Origin: Emydura subglobosa
Lineage: Eukaryota; Chordata; Testudines; Chelidae
Assembly: GCA_007922225.1 (NCBI GenBank)
Contig: ML679966.1
Span: 40,887,943 to 40,951,942, forward strand
DNA: 64,000 nucleotides
Direction: 5' to 3'
The translations under genes and the position numbers were made by a program. Within the stretch, counting starts at the first letter, position 1, and every line of letters begins with the position of its first letter. The notes under the pieces are model-generated. The model was not told the origin of the DNA. It did no database searches and worked only from the letters and a program-made list of their open reading frames with translations. This document shows, in pieces, positions 1 to 10,490 of this stretch.

Positions 1-1674
1 ATGAGAGAGCATGTACCTTGTAGTATGGCTGTGATTGCCAAAACTACCTAAGCGATTTGGACTCCTATTTACTATTAAAACAAATAAAAACTGGGCACCC
101 ATATCCCTGAGATGGCTTTGAAAATCTCAACCTATGTTCTCAAAAAAGGCTACTGTTTGCCGATGCGATCTGTAAGTCTTAAAGCATTTAAATTGGTACT
201 ATGTTGCATGGTTCTTAATCACCTTCCTCCACTCCTGGCCCTTTTATCCTTCTCTGTTGCACACATTTCCCCCCTTCCCAGAGCAGGCTAATCTGCTGGG
301 CAGGAGCTGCTGGCGGGGCAAACTATTCACTGTGGCTATGTTACATTCCTAGGGAGCTGTCAGCTGAGAAGCATTGCTTGGGATCAAAGGCGTCTGATAA
401 AAAATAAATCTAATAAGTGGCACAGTGCCCTTGACTGTGGGTTAATGGTACTGACTATCTAATCCTTGTCAGTAAAAGAAGTCATAAGGATTAGTGAGAG
501 CTGCAGTAGCAGGCCAAGAATGAAGGCCACAGCAAAATAGCATGCGGAAATGCCCAAAAGAGAAACTGTGCTCTTATCATGGGAAAAGGAACAAATTTTA
601 GAGTGAAGAGTGGAATAAATCTCCCTTAAAATATTGAGACCCTTTATAATGTTTTATTTACAAAAATATGATGTGCTTGCTTCTTTGGGTTAAAAACATA
701 AAGAAAATGACAAATAGAACATTCTAGTATCTCTGAGAATCTTGTCAGCAGTATGATCTACAAGCACTGATAATGTGTTCTTTTAACTGCTTTATTCCTT
801 TCATCCTTTTAGTGTCTCAATGTACGGGGTTCATCTAGGGCTATGCAAATTCTGTGGCATGTTATTTCACTTTGTTCTCTGTATGGATTAATTGGCAATG
901 CGAGCTGTTAATGCATAATGCGGCTATGATTCATCTGTGAATAAAATGGACCAAATTCTCTCTGAGGTAAGTCGACAGAAGCTAATGGCATAAACCTCAG
1001 GGTGAATATGCCCCATTGTGTTTGGTCCCTAGAACAACCTGACCTAATAAGGACTAGTTAACTAGCTTCAAAATTTTCCATAGAATTTCATGTTTACTTC
1101 AAGTACTTTGTCCAGTGATGAACTCAGTCACACGTGTTTGGGATAGTGACTGTATATTATTCTGCCTACATTCTGTCCATTTCCTTTTCTTTTTGTTGTG
1201 TGGAGTCCCTTCAGGCATCTAAGGAGAGATGAACATGTTTTTGGTCTAAGGTGACCTCTTTATCCATGTTTTCCCTTCATTATCTTGGCACACTATTTCC
1301 TTTTATGAGAAAGCTGAGAAATAAGGGTCTTTTTCACCTTGGTGGGAGTGCATATAACGCCCAGTAACATTAAAGGGAATTCAACATATGGCTTGAGGTT
1401 TCCCCAAAGATCCCACAGAGTGTTAGTTGAGGTTGTCATTAATGTTGATCCTGTAGTTGAATTAAATTTGTTTTCTAACTTGTGGTCTTGTCTTTGAAAT
1501 TCCTGATTTCTGTAGCTTTATACATTTAACTCTCTTCTAATTGAATTATTTAATTCTTCAAGAGAATATCAGGTAGGTATTTATTAGAATGGAAGTTTTT
1601 AACCAATGGAAAAAAAGGAAAAACCACTTTAAATTCAAATGGATGCACTACACTGAGTGAATGGTATCTGAGTA
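1..1674. other. Intergenic or intronic DNA, no gene seen
   Basis: No ORF of convincing length or composition and no repeat I can name. The stretch at about 835-955 differs from its surroundings: it holds an octamer-type ATGCAAAT (843-850) and several homeodomain-like TAAT cores (e.g. GATTAATTGG near 886) in about 110 bp, which is the look of a conserved non-coding element. This is a composition impression only. Confidence 0.4.
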
Positions 1675-2107
1675 GTTTGCAGTTAAAGGCAGTGAGAGAT
1701 GAAAAAAGCTCTGTTTAGTTGATCAAAAAGAAGATTGAAAGGTGACTTGATTACAATGTACAAGTACCTTCATGGGGAGAAAATACAAGCTACTAAATAT
1801 CTCTTTAATCTAAAGGCATAACAAGAACCAATGCCTGGAAGTTGAAGCCAGACAAATTCATATAGAAATAAAACAGTCATTTAAAAAAAAAAATGAAGGT
1901 GATTAAGTGTGGGAACAAACTATCAAAGAAAGTCATGGATTTGCCATCTCTTGATATCTTCAGATTAAGACTGGATGCCTTTCTAGAAGTTATGCTTTAG
2001 CCAAACACAGGTTAATGAGCTTTATACAGGTGTACCTTAGTGAAATGCTATGAGGTCAGATTAGATGATTTAAAGGTCTCTTCTAGCTTTAAAATCTATA
2101 AAGTGAT
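1675..2107 (+). mobile_element. CR1-type LINE, 3' end of ORF2 and tail
   Basis: The stretch reads as a decayed C-terminal end of a CR1 reverse-transcriptase ORF followed by its short 3' region: a degraded match to the 'L..L..Y.K.G...Y' helix region at 1700-1780, then 'GATTTGCCATCTCTTGATATCTTC' type text typical of the last ORF2 codons, and a terminal 'GAGGTCAGATTAGATGATTT..AGGTCTCTTC' signature near 2050-2085. The same terminal signature recurs near 22505-22545. All frames carry stops, so it is a dead 5'-truncated copy. Confidence 0.75.
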
Positions 2108-2227
2108 GTAGACAGATAGGGGGATATTGGAACTGAAAATGAAAACCAAACAAGGCAACAAGAAGGAGGAAAATTAACTTTATTTGGAAGAGAATTAACT
2201 GGAGATACACTTCTGAAGTACTGTGCA

Positions 2228-2322
2228 GTGGGATTGATTCTGATCTCACACCAGTTTAACACCTGGGACTTCAGAAGAGTTACATTTGATTTACATCATT
2301 GTAAATGAGAGCGGAATCAGCT
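2228..2322. repeat. Old palindromic MITE-like repeat
   Basis: Two imperfect inverted halves: TTGATTCTGATCTCACACCAG on the left and a right half ending in GAGAGCGGAATCAG. Palindromes built on 'attctgatctca...gagatcagaatc' are widespread and old in sauropsid genomes. No target duplication can be read, and the family name is not certain. Confidence 0.4.
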
Positions 2323-2865
2323 TCGTTATTCCCCACTGACCTTAATGAACTGCAGATGGCTAAAATCCCACCCATCCATAGTTGATGATATAAGATTCCA
2401 TTTCAAGCAAGTAGGGGGCATTTTTTCAATAGCGGTTTGCAACTAATACTTCCAAGGTACTTCCAAAAAGTGAGTTTGTTTACTAGCAAATGAAAAAAGT
2501 AATCAATACCTATACATGCCCTGGCAAGAGCCTGTTGTTTGTTTTTTTGACATCTTCCCACTCCCTGTCATTGTTTCTGTTTTTTCTTAGATCCCATATC
2601 CACACACTCTAATGTGCTATATATTTATGGGTGGCGCCTCCACCCCCGACTATCATTCATTTCTATGACTCCATGCTCTTGGGAAGTTGCTGTTTTCTAT
2701 TTGTTTTTTTCCTAGACTGTTTATGAATACCACATTGCCCCTCATTCCCTGCAAGCTACAGGGCATAGCTCCTGCCCAATAATTGGCTCGTAGACAGGAA
2801 TTTTCTCATGTCCCCCGCAATGATAGTGCTGCCCTAAACTAAATAGTCCCAGCAAAGAGAACAGG

Positions 2866-4195
2866 GTGCAACATCTATATCCCACCAGCCTTACTTCCAA
2901 ACTGCCAGAGGTTGCTTTAACTCAGAAAATCTTGTTGCTCAAGAACAATTCTTAAATATATGTGAAATCACTGAGATGGGACGCCCGGGGTACATCTGGA
3001 ATGGTGGGACCATTGTGCTCCCTTAACTCTCCAGCCTGGCCCATCTCTCACTATGCTTTACCAGTGACAAGCAGCAAACCTTTCCAGGGGCTGTTATCAC
3101 CCAGCCACCAGCATGCAGAGGCACACCTAGTTAAATTACATGAATACTCTCATGAACTAAACACATGGAAACATTAGCAAATCTCCCAACCCCCCAGCAT
3201 TGCACACTAGGAATATACCATCTTGCACTGCTCAAGCCCTTCTCTTGAGCAGTGCAAGTTTATTACATAGTTCACCACTTCAGTAAAGGAAACTATGCAC
3301 CAGCCTTTGTAACCTGAGCAGATTCCCCAAGCACTTCAGACAAACTCACTGGTAGGGATAAAACATTAAAATAAGTTTATTAATTACAGAAAGATAGATT
3401 TTAAGTGATTATAAGTGGTATGCATAAAGGTCAGAGATAGTTACCAAAGACAATAGAAAGTAAATATACAGTCTAAATCATAAACCTTGTTAGACTAAGC
3501 ATCATTTGGATCAAGGAGTTTTTCTCACTGCACTGGATGTTGCAGGTAAGTTATAATTCTCAATATAGAGCCTGGCTTTCCTTCTCAGCCTGTGACCAGT
3601 CTCCTCAGTTCAAGTCTGTGTCTTCCCAGTGTTCTTGTTGCCATCGGGGCAGGTGGGGGAGGAGAAAGGAATCTCATGGTGCCACTGTCCCTTATTTTAT
3701 ATCCTCAGTACATGTGCCTGGAAAATAAATAACCCAGACATGTCCTGGACCCTGGTGGCCTTGCTGAATCACAGAGTTGAGCAATTCCCTGGTGTAGTCT
3801 TGTGCAACTGAGTCATGGAATTGAGCAATCCTTGTTGTACTTGCGTCACTCTCATTGAATTGTAAGTCCCTTGTTTACTATTCCCCTGCTGGTCAATGGC
3901 TGGTGATGATTGTTCAACACCCACCTGGGTGTTGGTCACCTCCTTTGTTGTCACTGGAGAACTAGCAGTGTGCGACTCTCAAACTCACAACATATTTTAC
4001 TAACAACCATACAGCAAAATCTCATAACTTCATGCAGACTAATGATACACATATTTTGACAGAACAATGGGTTTCAGCAGATCACGACCTTTCATATGCT
4101 GTCTTACATGGAATGTTTTATATGAAACATCACAACCATATATGAATGATGACTATGGGGTTACAGGATATATTTTTGGGGTATAGTGTGTCACA
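2866..4195 (-). mobile_element. Solo LTR of an endogenous retrovirus-like element, antisense
   Basis: On the minus strand the LTR starts in TGTGACACACTATACCCC and carries an AATAAA polyadenylation signal (plus-strand TTTATT at 3377-3382). The flanks repeat ACAGG (2861-2865 and 4196-4200; AACAGG if one base more is counted), consistent with a short target duplication. A block at 3340-3440 is clearly homologous to 33980-34105 in the second antisense LTR, so both belong to one family. No primer-binding site, gag, pol or env follows, so this is a recombined solo LTR. The left boundary is less sure than the right. Confidence 0.7.
3222..3258. repeat. Perfect 15-bp hairpin inside the LTR
   Basis: CTTGCACTGCTCAAG is followed by a 7-base loop and its exact reverse complement. 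In the minus-strand LTR it lies about 120 bases past the AATAAA, so in a U5-like position. A perfect arm inside an otherwise decayed repeat is unusual. Confidence 0.85.
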
Positions 4196-4587
4196 ACAGG
4201 ATACTGGTGAATTTATCTATGACGTGATTTGTGATTGTCCCCAGTACAGCATGTTATAAATCATAGCCAGGCTCAAACAGTGCTAAATATTAACTTTCTT
4301 GTTTGCAAATAGTATTCAGATTTTTAGGCATAATATTTATAATCTAATATCTCACTTCCTTTCTCTCTGTTTGCACTGAGTTTGGTTTATAAATCTGATG
4401 CCTAGTGTGATCTCTTTCCCCTTTATCTCATACTAGGCTGAAGTGCACAAAGGACTTACCTGTTCATAAAACAAATGTTTCTACTTATTACATACATTTT
4501 TTCAAATGCCTTTCCTAGTTTCCTCCTTACTTCCTTGAAAATTCAGTGTTATAATTCATCTGGCCTTGGTACTTTGTCAGCTTTTAC

Positions 4588-5056
4588 CAGTGGCATACTG
4601 TGGGTCTCTGGCGCCCAAAGGCCATAATTACATTGGTGCCCCCCTTTCGGTGGCAGTGCCCCATGGGGGGGGGGGGAGGGAGTCTGCAGGCCCATTTTCC
4701 GCTCTTCCCCTACTCCCCCTCCCATCAGTGGCAGCAGCAGTGGCATGTCCCGCTCTCTCCTACTCTCCCCCGTTGATGGCAGCAGCAGTGTGGGCAGTGT
4801 CCTGCAGGGTGGGTGTGTCTGCGGGCCTGTTTCCTGACCTCCCCCCACTGTGGGAGTGGTGGGGGCAGCAGAGGGGGCATGATGGGCTCTGGTCCTCGCG
4901 GCTTCTTCCTTGTGCCCAGTGCAGGGGTGGAGGGGCCAGGAGTATGTCTTGGCTGCCTGCGACGGGGCGGCTCCTCTGAGGAGACCTTGGCTGGCACCCT
5001 CCCCAGGTAGGTTCCTGGGGGCATGCTTCCCCTCCCCCCCTCTCAGTATGCCACTG
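4588..5056. mobile_element. Non-autonomous hAT transposon, GC-rich
   Basis: Both ends carry a perfect 13-bp terminal inverted repeat, CAGTGGCATACTG, and the element is bracketed by an exact 8-bp duplication GCTTTTAC (4580-4587 and 5057-5064). CAG-ended repeats and 8-bp duplications are hallmarks of hAT elements. The interior is strikingly GC-rich against an AT-rich background, contains repeated GTGGCAGCAGCAG-like units near 4720-4790 and a run of 12 G (4665-4676). It holds overlapping ORFs on both strands (up to 185 codons on minus) that are proline/glycine-rich, match no transposase I know and are best read as products of base composition. Confidence 0.85.
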
Positions 5057-5519
5057 GCTTTTACTTGTTCTAAGTTTATGAATTCAGGATCTGGAAAGAC
5101 AGTCATTACATCCTACATTGCATTTGACTTCATTAGGAAAGGCAGAAGTAGTGGAAATACCACAAGATTTATGAATTTGCTGCTCAGCAGGCCACACATC
5201 AAAGGTTTGGATGAACCTTGATGTGATCAGATTCATGGAAAATACTTGCAGATGAGCACTGATCTATGGAAGCTAAAGAGCTGGTAAAATTGCACCCTGA
5301 TTTATAGTGTGTGTGTTCATGTGGTGGGGAGAAGAGAGTGGAAGCTCTTCACTTTTCTAACACTACAAACAATCCCTGTTCCTCCAAAAGCTCTACTTTT
5401 CCAGTACCTGGTTCAAGGCAGCTAGTTTATTTATACTTAAAAATGAAAACAGTGGACATCATACAAATTTGAAAAATACTAACATTTAAACTATTTTAGG
5501 AAGGCAGTGTCCTTGAAAT

Positions 5520-5640
5520 GGACACAAAACTATTCTATTCCTGGCTCTGCAACTGACTTGGACAGATATTAGGCAGGTCGTTTAATCTTTCAGTGCCTCA
5601 GTTTACCCATCTGTAAAATACCATAGATATAGGCAACATT
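5520..5640 (+). repeat. MIR-type CORE-SINE fragment
   Basis: The text 'CCTGGCTCTGCAACTGACTT', then 'TCAGTGCCTCAGTTTACCCA', then 'TCTGTAAAATACCATAGATA' follows the middle of the MIR consensus in order (tRNA-related part into the core). Both ends are eroded. Confidence 0.7.
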
Positions 5641-7188
5641 ATCTAGTTTCAAGGACATTTTAGAAAGCAGTTTTATGGAGAAAAGTTATTTCCTATCCAC
5701 ACTGGCAAGCACAAACCCCATTTTTAAAAAAGTGTTTAAAATAGTTTCCCATTAATGGGAGAAGCTAATCTATATTTGACCTATCAAGAAGAATGCCCAT
5801 TCATTCTCTCCTTGGTCTGATTGCTGGAACTGCAACAAGGTGTCCAGTTAGTGTCCATTATGTTGGGACCTCACTAGGAAATATATAGGAATGCTGCATC
5901 AGATCATAACATGTCCATCGGACGACCTTCAAGAGGCAAACACTTTTTTCACCACCAACTTGAGTTGCATTTGAATCATAGACCTTGAAGTAATTTTAAT
6001 TGAAATCTCCCATGCAGGCATAAATGGTGGACATATTTTTCGTTCTTGTTTCTTGACTGGTGTTTTGCTTTTTGGAACTGCTTCAAGGAAATGTAAGTAT
6101 ATGTTAAATACGTTCTTTACATCTATTTAAAATAAGCTAATAAACTTGCCTTTTCACAAAAGCTAGTAACAAATAAAACTCCCAAAGACAAAAATGCTAT
6201 TTGAAATCTTCAGACACTTACTGTAATTGGAAAGGGGCTTTTCTGATATGTTGTCATTTCTGTCCTAGCTATGAGAAGGGCTACAAACCATTGTCTCTCA
6301 AAAACAACAATGGTTTGGCTGAAGTAGCTAGTTTTCTGGCAAAACACTTTTTCATGCTTCTTAGGGATCCTGCTACCTTTTCTGCATTGCTGGTGACTTG
6401 CATATGCAAAAAGATGCCAACATTTCATTCATTATTTAACTGACTGAATCATTATATCGATTAGATCATTGATGTTCTCCAGTGAGCTAAGCTTAGAGTG
6501 AATATATATGCCTCATAAGATTTTAACAATAATGTTTCATTAATTAAATCACATAAAATGGTTAAAGATGTCTATCTTTGCTACTATACATATACCAAAA
6601 CTATCTCAGAGTAGGACTTAATGAATGGATCTCAAAACATATAGTACTTGTTGTATGAGCAAGTTTGGACTGACCGCCAAATTGTTTAGCAAAAAATAGA
6701 CAAATTTTACAGTTCAAAAGACAATTCTACTGAAGACTTCTATAAAGGACAAAATCACTTTTTCTCTTGAATGTGCCTATTGCCTTAGATATGCTGAGTG
6801 ATCTGAATAGTAATAGAATCTATAAATATAATAAACTATAATAAACTAGTAATATTTTATAAGGCATTTCATCTGTAGACTTCAAGATGCTACTCATGTC
6901 ATTTTGTTTTTCTTTTCTTTGTTTTTGTTTTCTGACTTACCTACACTCCCATTATAGCCCACCAGCAATCTTAGAATAGCATGTTGAGTAGTGAGCTTGA
7001 ATTTTGAATTGCTCTGGCACAAGTTGTAAAATGTGGCCTATTTAAATGTGTAAAGGGGATATTTTCTTTTTTTTTCCCACCTCAAAAGAGGATTTTATGA
7101 TTCATAATCGTAGGCTTTGATCTTGCCAAGACTTGCAAAGATACTGAAATCAATGGTGCTAAACACTGTGTGAAAGTTAAGTGTGTGC
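5641..7188. other. No gene or classifiable repeat
   Basis: AT-rich DNA. Two overlapping ORFs of 70-80 codons at 6200-6440 lie on opposite strands and resemble nothing known. Nothing else can be supported. Confidence 0.4.
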
Positions 7189-7215
7189 TTTTTTTTTTTT
7201 TTTTTTTTTTTTTTT
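7189..7215. repeat. Poly-T tract, 27 bases
   Basis: Uninterrupted run of T following GTGTGTGC. It is not clearly the tail of any recognisable retroelement on the minus strand, so it is called a simple repeat. Confidence 0.9.
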
Positions 7216-7321
7216 GCAAGGCCCCTGGCAACAATTATAGCAAAAATCCAGACTATAAAAGTATCGTATTAATGAGTACACAAGACATAAGAGGATGTAG
7301 CGTTACTTGAGCATAACCACT

Positions 7322-7650
7322 GCAGTGTTGTTGTAGCTGTGTTGGTCCCAGGATATGAGAGACAAGGAGGATGAGACAATATCTTTTTATTGGACCAACT
7401 TCTGTTGGTGAAAGAGACAAGGTTTCAAGTTCCACAGAGCTCTTCTTCAGATCTGGGAAAAGTAGTCAGTGTGTCATAGCTAAATACAAAGTGGAACAGG
7501 TTAAGCATAAGGAGTTTCAAGAAATTATTCAAAATGAAGTGAGCAATTAACACCTGTGCAGTTACAGGACAAAGGAGAGTTAGTGGGTTACAGATTGTTG
7601 TAATGAGATATAAAACCAAGGTCTCTAATGAGTCCATGATTTTTAGTGTC
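7322..7650 (-). mobile_element. Penelope-like element, 3' end, antisense
   Basis: On the minus strand this is the 3' part and tail of the Penelope-like family whose sense copy lies at 20825-21690. Shared landmarks are the GTTGTAGCTGTGTTGGTCCC terminus, TTGGACCAACTTCTGTTGGT, and GAGCTCTTCTTCAGATCTGG, in the reverse of the sense order. It stops at the Harbinger MITE that follows. No coding part remains. Confidence 0.7.
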
Positions 7651-7653
7651 TAA

Positions 7654-7941
7654 GGCCATGTCTACACTTACAAGCTTACAGAGTCACAGTTGTACTGATT
7701 CAGCTGTGCTGCTGTGAGAGTGATCATGTAGCCGTGTTATGCCAATGGGAGAGAGGCCTCCCATCAATATAACAAAACCAGTTCAATGAGAGGCTGGTAG
7801 CCATGTTGGCAGGAGATCCATGGACATAGTACTGTGCCCGCGAGCACTTATGCTGGCAGAATTTGTCGTTCAGGGTTTTGATTTTTTTCACCCTGGAGCG
7901 ACAAAAGTTTTGCTGACATAAGTGCTAGTGTAGGCATGGCC
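7654..7941. mobile_element. PIF/Harbinger-type MITE with TAA duplication
   Basis: Ends are GGCCATGTCTACAC and its near-perfect inverse GTGTAGGCATGGCC (one mismatch). The element is flanked by TAA on both sides (7651-7653 and 7942-7944), the 3-bp duplication expected of PIF/Harbinger elements. The same terminal sequence starts the transposase-bearing remnant at 13203 (GGCCTTGTCTACACTA), which could have mobilised it. It has no ORF of its own. Confidence 0.8.
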
Positions 7942-7944
7942 TAA

Positions 7945-8030
7945 CTGTGGAGCTTGAAAGCTTGTCTCTTTCACTAATAGAAGTTGGTGCAATAAAATAT
8001 ATTGCCTCACCCACCTTGTCTCTCCCATTA
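7945..8030 (+). mobile_element. Penelope-like element tail, sense fragment
   Basis: GCTTGTCTCTTTCACTAATA, then AGAAGTTGGTGCAATAAAAT, then ACCCACCTTGTCTCTC matches the last 90 bases of the sense Penelope-like copy (compare 21635-21690). Its orientation is opposite to the fragment left of the MITE, so the two tails face each other. Confidence 0.65.
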
Positions 8031-8035
8031 TCATA

Positions 8036-8096
8036 ATCCTGGTCCCACTGAAGTCAATGGAAGTTTGCCCATTGATGTCAGTGGGACTATTATGGA
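8036..8096. repeat. Short palindromic MITE-like repeat
   Basis: GGTCCCACTGAAGTCAATGG and CATTGATGTCAGTGGGACTA form an imperfect palindrome. Similar 'cactgaagtcaatggga' palindromes sit at 32880-32955 and 38460-38585. Confidence 0.5.
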
Positions 8097-8511
8097 CCTC
8101 ATGGAACCTAATATTTTGTATTTTGATTCTCCCACACAAATTAACCTCCCTCAGAATGAACAAATAAAATAAATACACTCTTTCCCATAACCATTTCACA
8201 TATCCACACCAGTGGCATTTAAAAGGGAGTTATATAAAATCTCCAAAGACCGTTTTTCCACATCAAACGCAATAATTTTTTTTCATCCTAGCTGGGGGAG
8301 AATTCAGGTCTGGCCTCCACACCTCACAGAAAGCTTCCATTTCCATTCCCCTCTTCCAAGAGCAGAGCATTTAGAATGTTACGGCAGACTTAACAACATC
8401 AGATCATTTGTGCTTTACAAATAACCAAAGCTCTAGGTGAAGAAATGCAGTGGCAACTTGACAAATGTATCACATCTCTCATATATGCCAAGTATGACTC
8501 ACTGGTGCTAT

Positions 8512-8612
8512 CGGTTTTGTTGTAGCCGTGTTGGTGCCAGGATATTAAAGAGATAAGGTGGGTGAGGTGAGGTAATATTTTTTATGGGACCAATGGAAGA
8601 CCCACCATGTCT
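8512..8612 (-). mobile_element. Penelope-like element tail, antisense fragment
   Basis: TTGTTGTAGCCGTGTTGGTG, then CCAGGATATTAAAGAGATAA, then a degraded 'ttatgggaccaa' repeats the antisense tail at 7322 onward. It breaks off after about 100 bp. Confidence 0.65.
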
Positions 8613-8779
8613 CACTGGTGCTGAACATCCCACAAGAGTATGGTGTGTGGGTTGGCAGGCCCCATCCTCCTCTTTTGTTTGCAGGTAGCTTGGGTTTAGC
8701 CGAGGGGTTTAGACATGCTGCATGTATAAACAGGAATATTTAAGATGCACTCGCATACCCTCCTGCTGCACCCACATGG

Positions 8780-10490
8780 GCCCCAGGACAACCCAGGAAT
8801 TACAGACCGTTCTGCTTAATTTCAGTACCCAGAAAGATAATGGAGCAATTAATTAAGCTATCAATTTGCACACGTCGATGATATGGTAATAAGTAACAGT
8901 CAGCATGGACTTGTCAAGAACAAAAAATTTCAAACCAACATGATAGCTTTCTTTGACAGGGTAACAAGCCTGGTTGATGGGGGAATGCAATAGATGTTGT
9001 GTATTTTGACTTTAGTAAGGTTTTTGATACCATCTTGCATGACCTTCTCATAAACAAAATAGACAAATACAACCTAGATGGAGCCACTATAAGGTAGGTG
9101 CATAACTGGTTAGAAAACCATTCCCAGACAGTAGTTATCAGTGGTTCACATTCAAGTTAGAAGGGCATATCGAGTGGGGTCCCGCAAGGATCAGTTCTGG
9201 GTCTAGTTCTGTCCAATATCTTCATCAATGATTTAGATAATGGCATAAAGCAGCGGTCCCAAAACTGTGGGGTGCATAGAGGAACATTTGGGGAGTGCAG
9301 CCAGGCCTGGGCCAGCCCCCATGGGGGCAGGAAGGGGATGCCACCTAGCCCCCCTCTGCCCTGCACTCTTCTCCAGGCCCAGCAGTGGCCTCAGACCCCA
9401 GTTGCTGCACCTGGCCTCCAGTGCCCACCGTGGGTCCGCTTCTAGTCTCCGGCCGTGACCCTGACCACAGCCTCCTGACCATGGCCCCACCCCCCAACCC
9501 CACCTGAAGGAGGGGTTGGGGTGCAGACAGAGGTAAATGGGATTCATGGGGTAAAAAGTTTGGGGAGTACTGGCATAGAAAGTACATTTATAAAATTTGT
9601 GGACAATACCGAGCTGGGAGGGGTAACGAGTACTTTGAAGGATAGGATTAAAAATCAAAATGATCCAAAGTAAATAACATGAATTTCAATAAGGAAAAAT
9701 ATAAAGTATTCCACTTAGGATGGAACAATCAGTTGCCCACATACAAAATGGGAAATTACTCCCTAGGAAAGAGTACTGTTGAAAGTGATCTGGGTGGTCC
9801 TAGTGGATCACAATATGAGACTAACAGTGTAACACTTGCCAAAAAAAAAAAAAAGGCAAACATCATTCTGGGATGTATTAGCAGGAGTGTTGTAAGCAAG
9901 ACATAAGAAATAATTCTTCTGCTCTACTCCATGCTGATTCGGCCTCAACTGGAGTATTGTGTTCAGTTCTGTGCGCCACATTTCAGGAAAGATGTGGCCC
10001 AATTGGAGAAAGTCCAGAGAAGAGCAACACAAATGATTAAAGGTCTAGAAAACATGACCTCTGAGGGAAGATTGAAAAAATTGGGTTTGTTTAGTCTGCA
10101 GAAAAGAAAACTGAGGAGGAGACAGGGACAGGATAACAGTTTCCAAGTACATAAAAAGTTGTTACAAGGAGAAGGGAGAAAAATCGTTTTCCTTGATCTC
10201 TGAGAATAGGACAGGAAGCAATGGGCTTAAATTGCAGAAAGGGCGGTTTAGGTTGGACATTAGGAAACACTTCCTAATAGTTGGGGTAGTTAAGCACTGG
10301 GATGAATTGCCTAGGGAAGTTGTGTAATCTCCATCATTGGAGATTTTTAAGAGCAGGTTAGACAAACACCTGTCAGGGATGGTCTATAGATAATGATAGT
10401 CTAAGATAATGCTTAGTCCTGCCATAAGTGCAGGGGACTGGACTAGATGACTTTGCAAGGTCCCTTCCAGTCCTATGATTCTATGATTCC
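8780..10490 (+). mobile_element. CR1 LINE, reverse-transcriptase part and 3' end, split by hAT
   Basis: A 5'-truncated CR1 copy whose text runs from the reverse-transcriptase fingers (PRKIMEQ near 8825-8860) through the palm motif GVPQGSVLG (about 9176-9205) and, after a foreign insert at 9251-9572, FVDN in place of the catalytic F-x-D-D (about 9590-9605). The C-terminal thumb/tail reads [14 protein letters not shown] (near 10010) and [11 protein letters not shown] (near 10083). The end carries the CR1 hallmark repeat ATTCTATGATTC at 10478-10489. Stops and frameshifts throughout and loss of the second catalytic aspartate make it dead. It is closely similar to the copy at 39640. Confidence 0.9.
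9251..9572. mobile_element. Non-autonomous hAT element inserted in CR1
   Basis: It starts CAGCGGTCCCAAAACT and ends AAGTTTGGGGAGTACTG, an imperfect inverted pair of the hAT 'CAGNGGTTCCCAAACT' type. The flanks GCATAAAG (9243-9250) and GCATAGAA (9573-9580) are a decayed 8-bp duplication. The uninterrupted CR1 copy at about 40071-40085 reads straight across this point, which fixes the boundaries. The interior is GC-rich, with overlapping proline-rich ORFs on both strands that I regard as composition effects. Confidence 0.85.

Noticed and set aside
4549..5106. 185-codon minus-strand ORF and opposing plus ORFs
   Set aside because: They run across the hAT element and its flanks, are low-complexity proline/glycine-rich on both strands, and follow from GC-rich composition.
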